Assembly: GCA_020436695.1 (NCBI GenBank)
Contig: JAGQXH010000009.1
Span: 1 to 32,607 of the forward strand
Length of the DNA: 32,607 bases
DNA from: Lewinella sp.
GTDB lineage: Bacteria; Bacteroidota; Bacteroidia; Chitinophagales; Saprospiraceae
Reading direction: 5' to 3'
Shown here: piece by piece, positions 7,318 to 15,576 of the stretch
How positions within the stretch are numbered: position 1 is the first letter of the stretch
How the letters are laid out: every line of letters begins with the position of its first letter
Notes under the pieces: generated by a model
Databases searched by the model: none
What the model saw: the letters and a program-made list of their open reading frames with translations, nothing else
Told to the model about the DNA's origin: nothing
Translations under genes and position numbers: made by a program

Positions 7318-8826
7318 ATGAAAACCACCATTAGTGATCGTTATGAAGTAAATCTCACCACCAAGGAAGATGTGATCGGTCGGGGAGGACAGGCTGTGGT
7401 CTACCGTGGTTTTGACCGGATACTGCAAACCCGGATTGCGATCAAGGTATACAAGCTGGTAGAATATTCAGAAAACATCCGGGCCCTGCAGGAACAATAT
7501 GCGCAGCTGGAGCGCTTTTATCACCCCAATGTGATCAATTATTACGATTGGGCCGTTTTTACCCACCAAAAGAAGATCCTGTTCGCCCTGATCATGAATT
7601 ACGCCGATCTCGGCACTCTCGACAGTTACCACGCCAATCTGAATACCGGTCGAATGGAAAAGATCGATCAGGTATTCACCGGTGTGCTCAATGGTTTAAA
7701 ACACATTCACCGGCAGGGCATTGTACATCGCGACCTGAAACCTTCCAATGTACTTCTGGCTTCGGAGGAAGACGACCACATCAATGCACTGCTTGCCGAT
7801 ATCCTGTTTGAAGCCAATAACCTGACCCAGGATGAAAAAGTAGCCACCGCTCATTTTGCCGGTATCTTTGGTACTATTGAATATATGGCTCCGGAACTAC
7901 TGGGTACCCGTAATGTATTGGTCGGTCCAGCCTCCGATATCTGGTCTTTCGGCGTTATGGTCTATGAATTTTTTATGGGCAAATTGCCCTTCGGTTCGCG
8001 GGCGGGTAATACTTCGCCGGTGCAGGTGGCGCAGGCTATTCTGACTGAATCGGTTGATGTCTCAGGTTTGCCACAGCCGTACAATTATGTCGTTTCAGCC
8101 TGCCTGGAAAAAGATATTTCCAACCGGATCAGCGATGCCGGTATCCTGATCGATATCATTGAAAAATACCGCTCCGGTGGAAGTCTCCATGCTCCGGTGA
8201 CCCGTTCTTCGAAGGAGATTCATTCGCCGAAGATGCCGGAATCACCGACCGCCGCTACGATTGTCGGTTTTGTCAATATTCGTAAACAGCCACAGGCAGA
8301 TGACTATCAGCCGGCCACAATGGTGTTCCAGGCTGCTACCCAACCGGTTTTCGGTACCATGCTGATGCCGGATACGGTTTTGGCTTCGGCAGCACCCACT
8401 ATGGTGATGGTGCCTTCGATGGTGGAAAGAAGAATTACTATTGTCGATCCGAATTATGCGGCCCCGGCGGCCGGCCCCGTCAATATGGTGCTATTGGATC
8501 AGATCCAGCAATTGAAGGAAAAGATAGAGGATATGGAACGCGATCAGGCCGGTAATTCGGCTACGACGGTGAGCTTTTCCCGAATGTCGTTGCAGGAATT
8601 GATCGCCCGCAATGAAATCGCCGAGTGTTTTTCCGAATTGAATAAAGTGAGAGACTCTTTTTCGCATCAGCTGAATAAGACCTACATCATGATCCGGGCC
8701 GAATGGTCGGAACTCAAAATGCAGGAAATGCACGGGATCATAGAAGATAATTTGCTGAAAACAGGAGCCAACAAACTCCGTTATAAACTGCTCAATTTTA
8801 TTGATCTGGTAGAAATTAACAGCTGA
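7318..8826 (+). CDS. Hanks-type Ser/Thr kinase with DIL in place of DFG and a C-terminal EAD11-like domain
   Basis: A 502-residue protein in three parts. Residues about 8-285 are a protein kinase domain: glycine loop GRGGQAVVYRG (21-31), ATP-binding lysine K43 in AIKVYK, catalytic loop HRDLKPSN (D139, N144) and APE at 191-193. The Mg-binding DFG motif reads DIL (161-163), keeping the aspartate but losing F and G. Residues about 290-390 are a Pro/Thr-rich linker with short T-[IM]-[VL] motifs, then a coiled-coil segment (about 392-410). Residues about 424-500 (SLQELIARNEIAECF..., ending NKLRYKLLNFIDL) resemble effector-associated domain 11 (EAD11), a small helical adaptor in predicted bacterial immunity and apoptosis-like systems. 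There is no transmembrane helix, so it is cytoplasmic. The kinase call is certain; the EAD11 call rests on pattern recognition. Confidence 0.9.
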   Translation: MKTTISDRYEVNLTTKEDVIGRGGQAVVYRGFDRILQTRIAIKVYKLVEYSENIRALQEQYAQLERFYHPNVINYYDWAVFTHQKKILFALIMNYADLGTLDSYHANLNTGRMEKIDQVFTGVLNGLKHIHRQGIVHRDLKPSNVLLASEEDDHINALLADILFEANNLTQDEKVATAHFAGIFGTIEYMAPELLGTRNVLVGPASDIWSFGVMVYEFFMGKLPFGSRAGNTSPVQVAQAILTESVDVSGLPQPYNYVVSACLEKDISNRISDAGILIDIIEKYRSGGSLHAPVTRSSKEIHSPKMPESPTAATIVGFVNIRKQPQADDYQPATMVFQAATQPVFGTMLMPDTVLASAAPTMVMVPSMVERRITIVDPNYAAPAAGPVNMVLLDQIQQLKEKIEDMERDQAGNSATTVSFSRMSLQELIARNEIAECFSELNKVRDSFSHQLNKTYIMIRAEWSELKMQEMHGIIEDNLLKTGANKLRYKLLNFIDLVEINS

Positions 8827-9054
8827 TCTATCTATCGGGAAGATCACGCAAATTTCAATTCCGTCATTTAGTTTACAATATTTAGTTAGAATACGTAGGC
8901 TGCTGGATCAAGATTTCCTGCCTTCTTCTGATTTTTTGTCAGCCACCAACATAACTGCTGATTAGCTGCCGGGGGCGCTTTCATCACATCCGGCTTTGTT
9001 GTAATTTAAAAGGAATTGAACGCCTTATTTCAAACAACAAAACCACTAAAGAAC

Positions 9055-10101
9055 ATGAAGCGCTTTTTCTTACTTTCCGTGCTCTGTCTCGGGACTTGCT
9101 CCCTTTTTGCTACCCACAACCGATCCGGTTACATCAGATGCGAACAGTCCGGAGAATTTTCCATTGAAGCGGTGATCATCACCCTGACCGATTCCAGGTC
9201 CCGACCTGCTGATCGGGATACCCTGACGATCTGTTGGGGCGATGGAACAACGGAAAGAGTGGTCAGGAATCAGGAGGCCACTCAGGTGTTTCAGAATGAT
9301 GTGAAACGGAATATGTACGTTGCCCGGCACACTTATCTCACTAAAGGAAGCTATACGGTCTGTATGACGGATCCCAACCGGAATTCCGGCATTCTGAATG
9401 TCAATGCTCCCAACTCGGCGCAGGTCGCTTTTCATTTACAAACCACCATTACGCTCTTAAACATGGCTGCCGATGGGGGCAACTCCACTCCCCAGATCAT
9501 ACATGAACCACTTGATCTGGCTTACGTCGGGGCCACTTTCGTGTATCAACCTAATGTATGGGATGCTGAGGGCGATAGTGTAGCCTTTGAACTGATAACC
9601 CCCATGAGCAAACTAGATACACCGGTGCCGAACTTTGTGTATCCTAATGAAGTCGGTAATAATACCGATGCAACCTTCACTTTGGATGAGCTTACCGGGG
9701 AGTTGATCTGGGATGTACCGGAGTTGGTGGGCGAATACAATATCGCCATACTGATCAAATCATACCGCAATGGAGAGATGATCGATGCTACAGTACTGGA
9801 CATGCAGATCCTTGCATTGAGCAGCGGCCCGACCAGAGTAAGAGATCTACAGGAAAAAGCGGCCAGGATCAGACTGTTCCCCAATCCGACGGTGCGCGAT
9901 CAGTTGCAGGTAGAAGATCCGGATTGGGAAGGGCAACTTTTGTATCGTATTTCCGACCAAGAGGGCAGGATCTTAGCAAATGGTAAGCTACAGCACAGCC
10001 TTTCTGTTGTGGATCTCCGTTCACTGGTACCCGGAACCTATTATTTATCAATCCTGCGTGGACGGAGCTGGATCAGCAAGGCCTTCGTATTGATCGAGTA
10101 G
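9055..10101 (+). CDS. Secreted PKD-like protein with T9SS type A sorting domain
   Basis: A 348-residue protein from the ATG at 9055; the in-frame TTG at 9016 is rejected because the signal peptide MKRFFLLSVLCLGTCSLFA begins at the ATG. The mature part has beta-sandwich features found in Bacteroidota surface proteins: ICWGDGT (about 57-63) typical of PKD-like repeats, and later YQPNVWDAEGDSVAFELI with DELTGELIWDVP, a cadherin/Ig-like putative-Ig segment. The last 75 or so residues begin IRLFPNPTV and end in AFVLIE, the layout of the T9SS type A C-terminal sorting signal, so the protein is exported across the outer membrane and attached or released there. No catalytic motif is seen. It is monocistronic. 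Confidence 0.85.
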   Translation: MKRFFLLSVLCLGTCSLFATHNRSGYIRCEQSGEFSIEAVIITLTDSRSRPADRDTLTICWGDGTTERVVRNQEATQVFQNDVKRNMYVARHTYLTKGSYTVCMTDPNRNSGILNVNAPNSAQVAFHLQTTITLLNMAADGGNSTPQIIHEPLDLAYVGATFVYQPNVWDAEGDSVAFELITPMSKLDTPVPNFVYPNEVGNNTDATFTLDELTGELIWDVPELVGEYNIAILIKSYRNGEMIDATVLDMQILALSSGPTRVRDLQEKAARIRLFPNPTVRDQLQVEDPDWEGQLLYRISDQEGRILANGKLQHSLSVVDLRSLVPGTYYLSILRGRSWISKAFVLIE

Positions 10102-10561
10102 ACGGATAGGTAGGCAAATGTGTAGTTTTACTGATTTGGGGCAATTTTCTCCGAAGGAGCATGAACTAAAAATCATCTCCCCTGTTACCCTTAAAACTCG
10201 ACGAGGATTATCCCCAAATCAGTGAATAGTCAGCCAGGAGACCGATTTTTTGAACTTGTGCTGTTAAATCAGACCACAGTTCATTTAATTTTGTTCTGCT
10301 GTTATAATGTAGAACAATTTTCGAAATTCCTTTCAGCGGTGATTTAGGGTGCCTCCAACTCGAATAGTCCATTCTCAGCGTATACCCGCTCTTAGGGCAG
10401 ATTACTAAGAGCCTGGAATTTAGGCACTTCAGCCAATTTTACAAGACAAACAAAATAGAAACTTACAGCTAAAAACCAAAAGGTCAAAAGGTATTCAAAT
10501 TGAACTTACGAATGTTTGTTTGACTATCAGGTAGTTAATTTTATCATGTAAATTGTTAAGA
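10102..10561. other. 460-base gap with a 94-base inverted-repeat element
   Basis: There is no open frame of interest. ACTGATTTGGGG (10130-10141) and CCCCAAATCAGT (10212-10223) are perfect 12-base arms enclosing 70 bases that hold a smaller hairpin (CTCCGAAGGAG). This may be the terminator of the upstream gene or a structured RNA. The right part is AT-rich leader sequence for susC. There TTTG (10515-10518) and TAATTTTA (10536-10543), 17 bases apart, loosely match the Bacteroidota -33/-7 promoter, although the leader would then be only about a dozen bases long. Confidence 0.4.
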
Positions 10562-13500
10562 ATGAAAAGACTCTCACTAGTTCTCATGCTGGTCTTCACC
10601 GGCATAGGTGCCCTATTGGCCCAAAGGACTATCACCGGACAAGTCTCGGACGAAAACGGTGAAGGCCTGATCGGGGCGACCGTCCTGGTAAAAGGCACCA
10701 CAGTAGGTACAGTAACTGATATAGATGGCAATTATACGGTTCAGGTACCTGCCGATGCTAACACGCTGGTATTTTCCTATACCGGCTTTGTTTCACAAGA
10801 AATTGAATTGGGCGCAGCCAATACCCTTGACGTTACAATGACCACCGATGTGATCGGTTTGGAAGACGTTGTGGTAGTAGGTTATTCTACCCAGCGTAAG
10901 AAAGACATCACCGGATCGGTATCTTCGGTATCCGGTGATGATATCGGTACGGAGGCCGGTGTTGGACTACAGACTGCGTTGCGTGGTAGGGCTGCCGGTG
11001 TGCAGGTCTTCCAGGCATCAGGTACGCCCGGTGCCGCTATTAACGTGCGGGTACGAGGTAGTACTTCCATCAATGCCTCCAACCAGCCGCTGTTCGTTAT
11101 TGACGGAGTACCCCTCATCCAGGGCAACTTCCAGCAGGTTGGTGTAGGTGGTCAGACCCTGAATGCGTTGGCGGATCTTAACCCGAACGATATTGAATCC
11201 ATTGAAGTGCTGAAAGATGCCTCAACGGCAGCCATTTACGGTAACCGGGCCGCCAACGGCGTAGTGTTGATCACTACCAAGAAAGGTTCGGCCGGTCGGA
11301 CAAAATTGAATTTTGATGCTTCCTATGGTACTTCCGAACCCATTCGTCTGGTTGAACTGATGAGTGCCGAGCAGTATATGGAACAGATGAATGTACTGTT
11401 TGGTGATCCTAACGCGCTGGCCGGTGGTATGGGAGGTAATACCGACTGGTACGGCGAGGTCTTCCGCAATGCACCGGTACAAAACTACAACCTGAGTGCC
11501 AGTGGAGGTGATGCCAAGACCCGTTTCTACGCCGGTCTTACGTATGGCGATGAGCAGGGTATTGTGAAGAACACCCGTTTCCAGCGTTACAGTGGTCGTC
11601 TGAACCTGGATCACGTGGCGTCTGACAAACTGACCCTGGGTGTGACTATGGGGTACAATTATTCTAAAAACCGTCGGGTGCGGAACGATAACAACATCTT
11701 CGGTGCGGTTTCCGTAGCTACCCTCTGGCCGGCTACGGTGCCGGTATACAACGACAATGGTTCTTTTGCCAGTGCATTCGGCTGGGACAACCCACTGGCT
11801 ACGGTTACCTTATACGACAACCTGGTAACTACTAACCGTCTTACAAGCACCTTTTTTGCCCGTTATGAACTGCTGGAAGGGCTGACTTTCCAGGCTAAAG
11901 TTGGTGTAGACGCTCTTGACATGCGGGAAGATGTACATCAACCATCTGCTCTGCAATCGTCCAATAACGGTACGGTACAATTGGGACAAACCCGCGACAA
12001 CCGTTGGTTAACGGAGTTTACACTGAATTTCAATAAGTATTTCGGCAAGAGCAGCCTGACTGCATTGGTTGGAGCTGGTTATCAGGAAGATCAGGTGCGT
12101 CAGGACTTTTCTCAGGTAGATGATTTCCCGACCGATGACTTCCGTGGACTTACTGCCGGCGCAACGCCTACCAGTATTACCGGTAGCTTTACTGGTGACC
12201 GGCTGGATTCCTATTTTGCCAACGTGAACTATGCTTTTGATGATAAGTACATTCTGACCGCCACTTTCCGGGCGGACGGTTCTACTCGTTTCATTAATGA
12301 CAAGTGGGGATATTTCCCCGGTGCTTCTGTAGCTTGGCGTTTATCCTCTGAGCCCTTCCTTTCAGGATCAGGTATTGATGATTTGAAACTGAGAGTGGGT
12401 TGGGGTATCACTGGTAACAATTCTGTAGGTAACTTCGCCGCCCGTCAGTTGATCGGTGGTGGTAACAACTATGCCGATCTTCCCGGTATTGCACCCACCC
12501 AGCTGGGTAACCCGGATCTGAGTTGGGAAACTACTTCGCAGCTTAATATCGGCCTTGATTTTGCTATCCTGAAATCACGCCTTTCCGGTAGTATTGATGT
12601 ATACGACAAAAATACCACTGACCTTCTCCTGAATCGCCCGATCCCGACCACTTCCGGATTTACCAGTGTAACTGAGAATATCGGAGAGGTAAGCAACAAG
12701 GGTGTTGAACTTTCATTGACTATCCTGCCGGTAGTGAATCCCGGTAACGGTTTCAATTGGGAACTAACGGGTAATGTCAGCTTCAACAAGAACGAGATCG
12801 TAAAACTTTATCAGGGAACGCCCATCGACGTTGGTTTCGCTACCCGTCTGGCAGAAGGTCATCCGATCGGTGCTTTCTTCGGCCACGTGACCGACGGTAT
12901 CTTCCAGAACCAGGCAGAGGTGGAAGCCCATGCCACTCAGCCCGGTGCAGCTCCCGGTGATTTCCGCTATTTGGACATCAGCGGTGGCCCCGGTCCCGAT
13001 GGTATTCTGGGAACGGCTGATGACCTGCCTCCGGATGGTGTGATCAACGATAACGACCGTACCTTTATCGGTCAGGGGCTGCCTGATTGGGTAGGAGGTC
13101 TGACCAATATCTTTTCTTTCAAAGGACTGGAGTTGAATACTTTCTTCCAGTTCACCCTCGGAAACGATATCTACAACAACAACCTGGAGTTCTCCGAAGG
13201 TATGCACAGTGTATTCAACACGACCAAACGTGCCTGGGAAGGTCGCTGGCAGCAGGAAGGAGATGACGAAGACTTCCCGCGTGCTGTAGCTAACGACCCG
13301 AACAACAACCGCCGGAATTCTACCCGGAATGTAGAAAATGGTTCTTTCCTGCGTTTGAAAACTGCTTCTTTGTCTTACACTTTCCCCAAGAGCTTCCTGG
13401 ATGGTGTAAATATGCAGAGCTTGCGGGTGTACGTATCGGGTACGAACCTGATCACGGTAACCGATTACAGTTGGTTTGATCCTGAAGTAAGTACTTTCGG

Positions 13501-13585
13501 TGAATCCAATACGGCACCGGGTACCGACTTTCTGACCATGCCCCAGGGACGTACGATCAGCTTTGGTATCAACGTAGGATTCTAA
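10562..13585 (+). CDS. SusC/RagA-type TonB-linked outer membrane receptor
   Basis: A 1007-residue protein from the ATG at 10562; an in-frame TTG nine bases earlier is not preferred. It has a signal peptide (KRLSLVLMLVFTGIGALLAQ), then a carboxypeptidase-like regulatory domain (about 22-100, with GATVLVKGTTVGTVTDIDG). The family junction motif LEDVVVVGYSTQRKKDITGS follows. The plug domain (about 115-230) carries IRVRGxxSI-like and FVIDGVPL motifs and IESIEVLKDASTAAIYGNRA. A 22-strand beta-barrel ends in ISFGINVGF with a terminal aromatic residue. It imports a substrate delivered by the SusD partner, powered by TonB. It is followed after 70 bases by susD. No glycosidase, peptidase or regulator is adjacent, so the substrate is not evident. 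Confidence 0.97.
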   Translation: MKRLSLVLMLVFTGIGALLAQRTITGQVSDENGEGLIGATVLVKGTTVGTVTDIDGNYTVQVPADANTLVFSYTGFVSQEIELGAANTLDVTMTTDVIGLEDVVVVGYSTQRKKDITGSVSSVSGDDIGTEAGVGLQTALRGRAAGVQVFQASGTPGAAINVRVRGSTSINASNQPLFVIDGVPLIQGNFQQVGVGGQTLNALADLNPNDIESIEVLKDASTAAIYGNRAANGVVLITTKKGSAGRTKLNFDASYGTSEPIRLVELMSAEQYMEQMNVLFGDPNALAGGMGGNTDWYGEVFRNAPVQNYNLSASGGDAKTRFYAGLTYGDEQGIVKNTRFQRYSGRLNLDHVASDKLTLGVTMGYNYSKNRRVRNDNNIFGAVSVATLWPATVPVYNDNGSFASAFGWDNPLATVTLYDNLVTTNRLTSTFFARYELLEGLTFQAKVGVDALDMREDVHQPSALQSSNNGTVQLGQTRDNRWLTEFTLNFNKYFGKSSLTALVGAGYQEDQVRQDFSQVDDFPTDDFRGLTAGATPTSITGSFTGDRLDSYFANVNYAFDDKYILTATFRADGSTRFINDKWGYFPGASVAWRLSSEPFLSGSGIDDLKLRVGWGITGNNSVGNFAARQLIGGGNNYADLPGIAPTQLGNPDLSWETTSQLNIGLDFAILKSRLSGSIDVYDKNTTDLLLNRPIPTTSGFTSVTENIGEVSNKGVELSLTILPVVNPGNGFNWELTGNVSFNKNEIVKLYQGTPIDVGFATRLAEGHPIGAFFGHVTDGIFQNQAEVEAHATQPGAAPGDFRYLDISGGPGPDGILGTADDLPPDGVINDNDRTFIGQGLPDWVGGLTNIFSFKGLELNTFFQFTLGNDIYNNNLEFSEGMHSVFNTTKRAWEGRWQQEGDDEDFPRAVANDPNNNRRNSTRNVENGSFLRLKTASLSYTFPKSFLDGVNMQSLRVYVSGTNLITVTDYSWFDPEVSTFGESNTAPGTDFLTMPQGRTISFGINVGF

Positions 13586-13655
13586 AAAAAGGGCTATTGT
13601 GACGTAGGTAGCAAATCCTACGCCTGGCTAAATTTTAAATGAAGAAAAGGTTATT

Positions 13656-14993
13656 ATGAAAAAAATAAAAGCTTATTTATATCTCCTGGTGCTGGCCATG
13701 TTTTTCCAGGCATGTGACGGTATCAATTTGGAGGAAGGGCTGGACCCGATCAACTCCATCCCGGCCAATGGGGCCATTAACAACATCAAATCAGCTACTG
13801 CTGCGGTGATCGGCATTTATGATGCTTTGCAGGCCAACCATACGGACGGCATGTTGTTCCTGGCGCAGATCTATTCCGATGAGGCCGTATTTACGGGTAC
13901 TTTCCCAACTCGGTTTGAGTTTAATAACCTCAACGTACAGACTTCTAATAGTACTAATGACGGGGTATTCACGAACTTCTATGTAGTGATCAATAATGCC
14001 AACAACGTTATTGAATTGCTGCCGGAGGTAGACGATCCGGGACTGACCCCTGAGGTAGTGAACAGCTTCCTTGGTGAAGCCCGTATGGCTCGTGCTTTAT
14101 CTTACTTCTACCTAACGGAGTACTATGGGGATGTGCCTCTGATCCTTACGCCTACGCGTGAAGTGACCGCAGAGGCCCTTAATGTACCCAATAGCCGTCA
14201 GGCCGACGTCTATACTCAGATCATTGACGATCTGAAGTTTGCAGAATCCAATATTACGCAGACCAATACCAAACGGTTCACTTCCCAGGCTGCTTCGGCC
14301 ATGTTGGCACGGGCCTATCTCTATCAGCAGGATTGGAGCAATGCGCTGGCCCAGGCTCAGAAAGCGCTGGGTACGGATTTCGATCTGTCGGACTACGCTT
14401 ACCTGACCGACGAGATCATGTATCTTGGCTTTACCACTGCCGATGGTAATGTGCTTAACTTCTGGTACGGCCCCGCTGAACTGGGTGGTCGTCATGATGT
14501 AGAACCTTCTGCCAAGTACATGGCTGCATTTGAGGAAGGTGATACCCGGGCAGCGATGTCCTTCGACAATTCACTGACGAGGGCTACGGTGCCTTTCTGT
14601 GTAAAATACGATGACTTCAGCGCCGGTATCAGTGGTACGGGGACCGACCCGGTAATGTTATTCCGTTACGCTGAACAATTGCTTATCGCAGCAGAAGCAG
14701 CCGCAGAAATGGGTGATTTTACCGCAGCCAGCGGTTATATCAATCAGGTGCGGGCCCGTGCCGGTTTGGGGGATGTAACGCTTACTGCTGATAATTATGT
14801 GGATATGATCCTGCATGAGCGTATGGTAGAGCTCGGTCTGGAAGGACCGCACCGCTATTTCGACCTGAGAAGACGCGGAAAAGCGGCCGATGAGATCCCG
14901 GGATATCAGACCTGTAATGACATCTGGCCGATCCCACAACGGGATATCGACCGGAACCCGAATCTGGAGCAAAACGGGTGCTGCAACTGTTAA
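13656..14993 (+). CDS. SusD/RagB-type substrate-binding lipoprotein
   Basis: A 445-residue protein with a lipoprotein signal ending FQAC (C20). The family features are in order: an N-terminal TPR-like helical region with SATAAVIGIYDALQ and an ARALSYFYLTEYYGDVPLI segment (about residues 146-165), the helix SQAASAMLARAYLYQQDW, and the C-terminal signature ERMVELGLEGPHRYFDLRR followed by WPIPQRDIDRNPNLEQN. It caps the SusC barrel on the cell surface and captures the ligand. At 445 residues it is a short member. Its last residues read GCCNC instead of the usual PGY/PGW-type end, giving a cysteine cluster at the extreme C-terminus. Confidence 0.96.
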   Translation: MKKIKAYLYLLVLAMFFQACDGINLEEGLDPINSIPANGAINNIKSATAAVIGIYDALQANHTDGMLFLAQIYSDEAVFTGTFPTRFEFNNLNVQTSNSTNDGVFTNFYVVINNANNVIELLPEVDDPGLTPEVVNSFLGEARMARALSYFYLTEYYGDVPLILTPTREVTAEALNVPNSRQADVYTQIIDDLKFAESNITQTNTKRFTSQAASAMLARAYLYQQDWSNALAQAQKALGTDFDLSDYAYLTDEIMYLGFTTADGNVLNFWYGPAELGGRHDVEPSAKYMAAFEEGDTRAAMSFDNSLTRATVPFCVKYDDFSAGISGTGTDPVMLFRYAEQLLIAAEAAAEMGDFTAASGYINQVRARAGLGDVTLTADNYVDMILHERMVELGLEGPHRYFDLRRRGKAADEIPGYQTCNDIWPIPQRDIDRNPNLEQNGCCNC

Positions 14994-15004
14994 GTTGTTA
15001 CTGA

Positions 15005-15035
15005 GAAGTCAGACACTTCTGAAGTGCCTGACTTC
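15005..15035 (+). terminator. Hairpin terminator candidate after susD
   Basis: GAAGTCAGACACTTC (15005-15019) pairs with GAAGTGCCTGACTTC (15021-15035) at 14 of 15 positions. It begins 12 bases after the susD stop codon. The stretch after it is only mildly T-rich, and a second hairpin follows 10 bases later. Confidence 0.6.
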
Positions 15036-15044
15036 TTCCATTAA

Positions 15045-15081
15045 GATGCCTGACAATTTTCAATTTTAGTTGCCAGGCATC
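15045..15081. terminator. Bidirectional terminator whose right arm is the end of the convergent gene
   Basis: GATGCCTGACAA (15045-15056) pairs with TTGCCAGGCATC (15070-15081) with one mismatch around a T/A-rich loop, followed by TTTA on the plus strand. The right arm encodes the last codons (K-M-P-G-N-stop) of the minus-strand T9SS protein, so the same bases serve as code and as part of the hairpin. Confidence 0.6.
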
Positions 15082-15572
15082 TTTATGATCTGGTGGCTCG
15101 CCAGCCAATTACCCTTCCTGTCCGAGATCACAAGCTGATAACTACCGGCGGCCTGCCTCGAAAGGTCAAAACTTTCTTTCCAAAAGCCGGATGCTTCTAC
15201 TTTCTTTCTCGCTCCCGGCACTTCCTGCCCACCTGTACTGTACAGCGTGATAATATAATCGAACTCCGGGCCTTCCATACTCACCCATAAGGTAGCAGTT
15301 ACCGGGTTGGGATAGATCCTATAATCGATCCTGGTGGGCAAACCATCCAGCCCGGTGGTCATCAGTTGCCCCTGATGAAAACCCTGGGTGAGTTGCAGGT
15401 CCGTATTAGTCAGGGTGGTAACGACCACTTCCCCGACGGTATAGTCGAGTTGTAAACCTGCATTTTGTACGGAACTGCCGGTGGAAGCGATTACCTGGCG
15501 TTCGAGACTCTGGGCGTGTAGCATATTTCCGAAAAGTATACCGGCTGCGATGATGATGATGATGCGTAGCAT
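15066..15572 (-). CDS. Small exported protein with T9SS type A sorting domain
   Basis: A 168-residue protein with an N-terminal signal peptide (LRIIIIIAAGILFGNMLHAQ). A short Bacteroidota-specific segment follows (QVIASTGSS, LDYTVGEVVVTTL, LTQGFHQG; about 25-68), then a type A sorting domain from about residue 84 with YRIYPNPVTATLWV and ending in the SYQLVISDRKG and ASHQIIKM strands. Such short cargo proteins usually have no enzymatic domain. Its ATG is 4 bases after the stop of the S74 protein upstream, so the two genes form one operon and probably act together at the cell surface. Confidence 0.88.
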   Translation of the reverse strand: MLRIIIIIAAGILFGNMLHAQSLERQVIASTGSSVQNAGLQLDYTVGEVVVTTLTNTDLQLTQGFHQGQLMTTGLDGLPTRIDYRIYPNPVTATLWVSMEGPEFDYIITLYSTGGQEVPGARKKVEASGFWKESFDLSRQAAGSYQLVISDRKGNWLASHQIIKMPGN

Positions 15573-15576
15573 GTTT

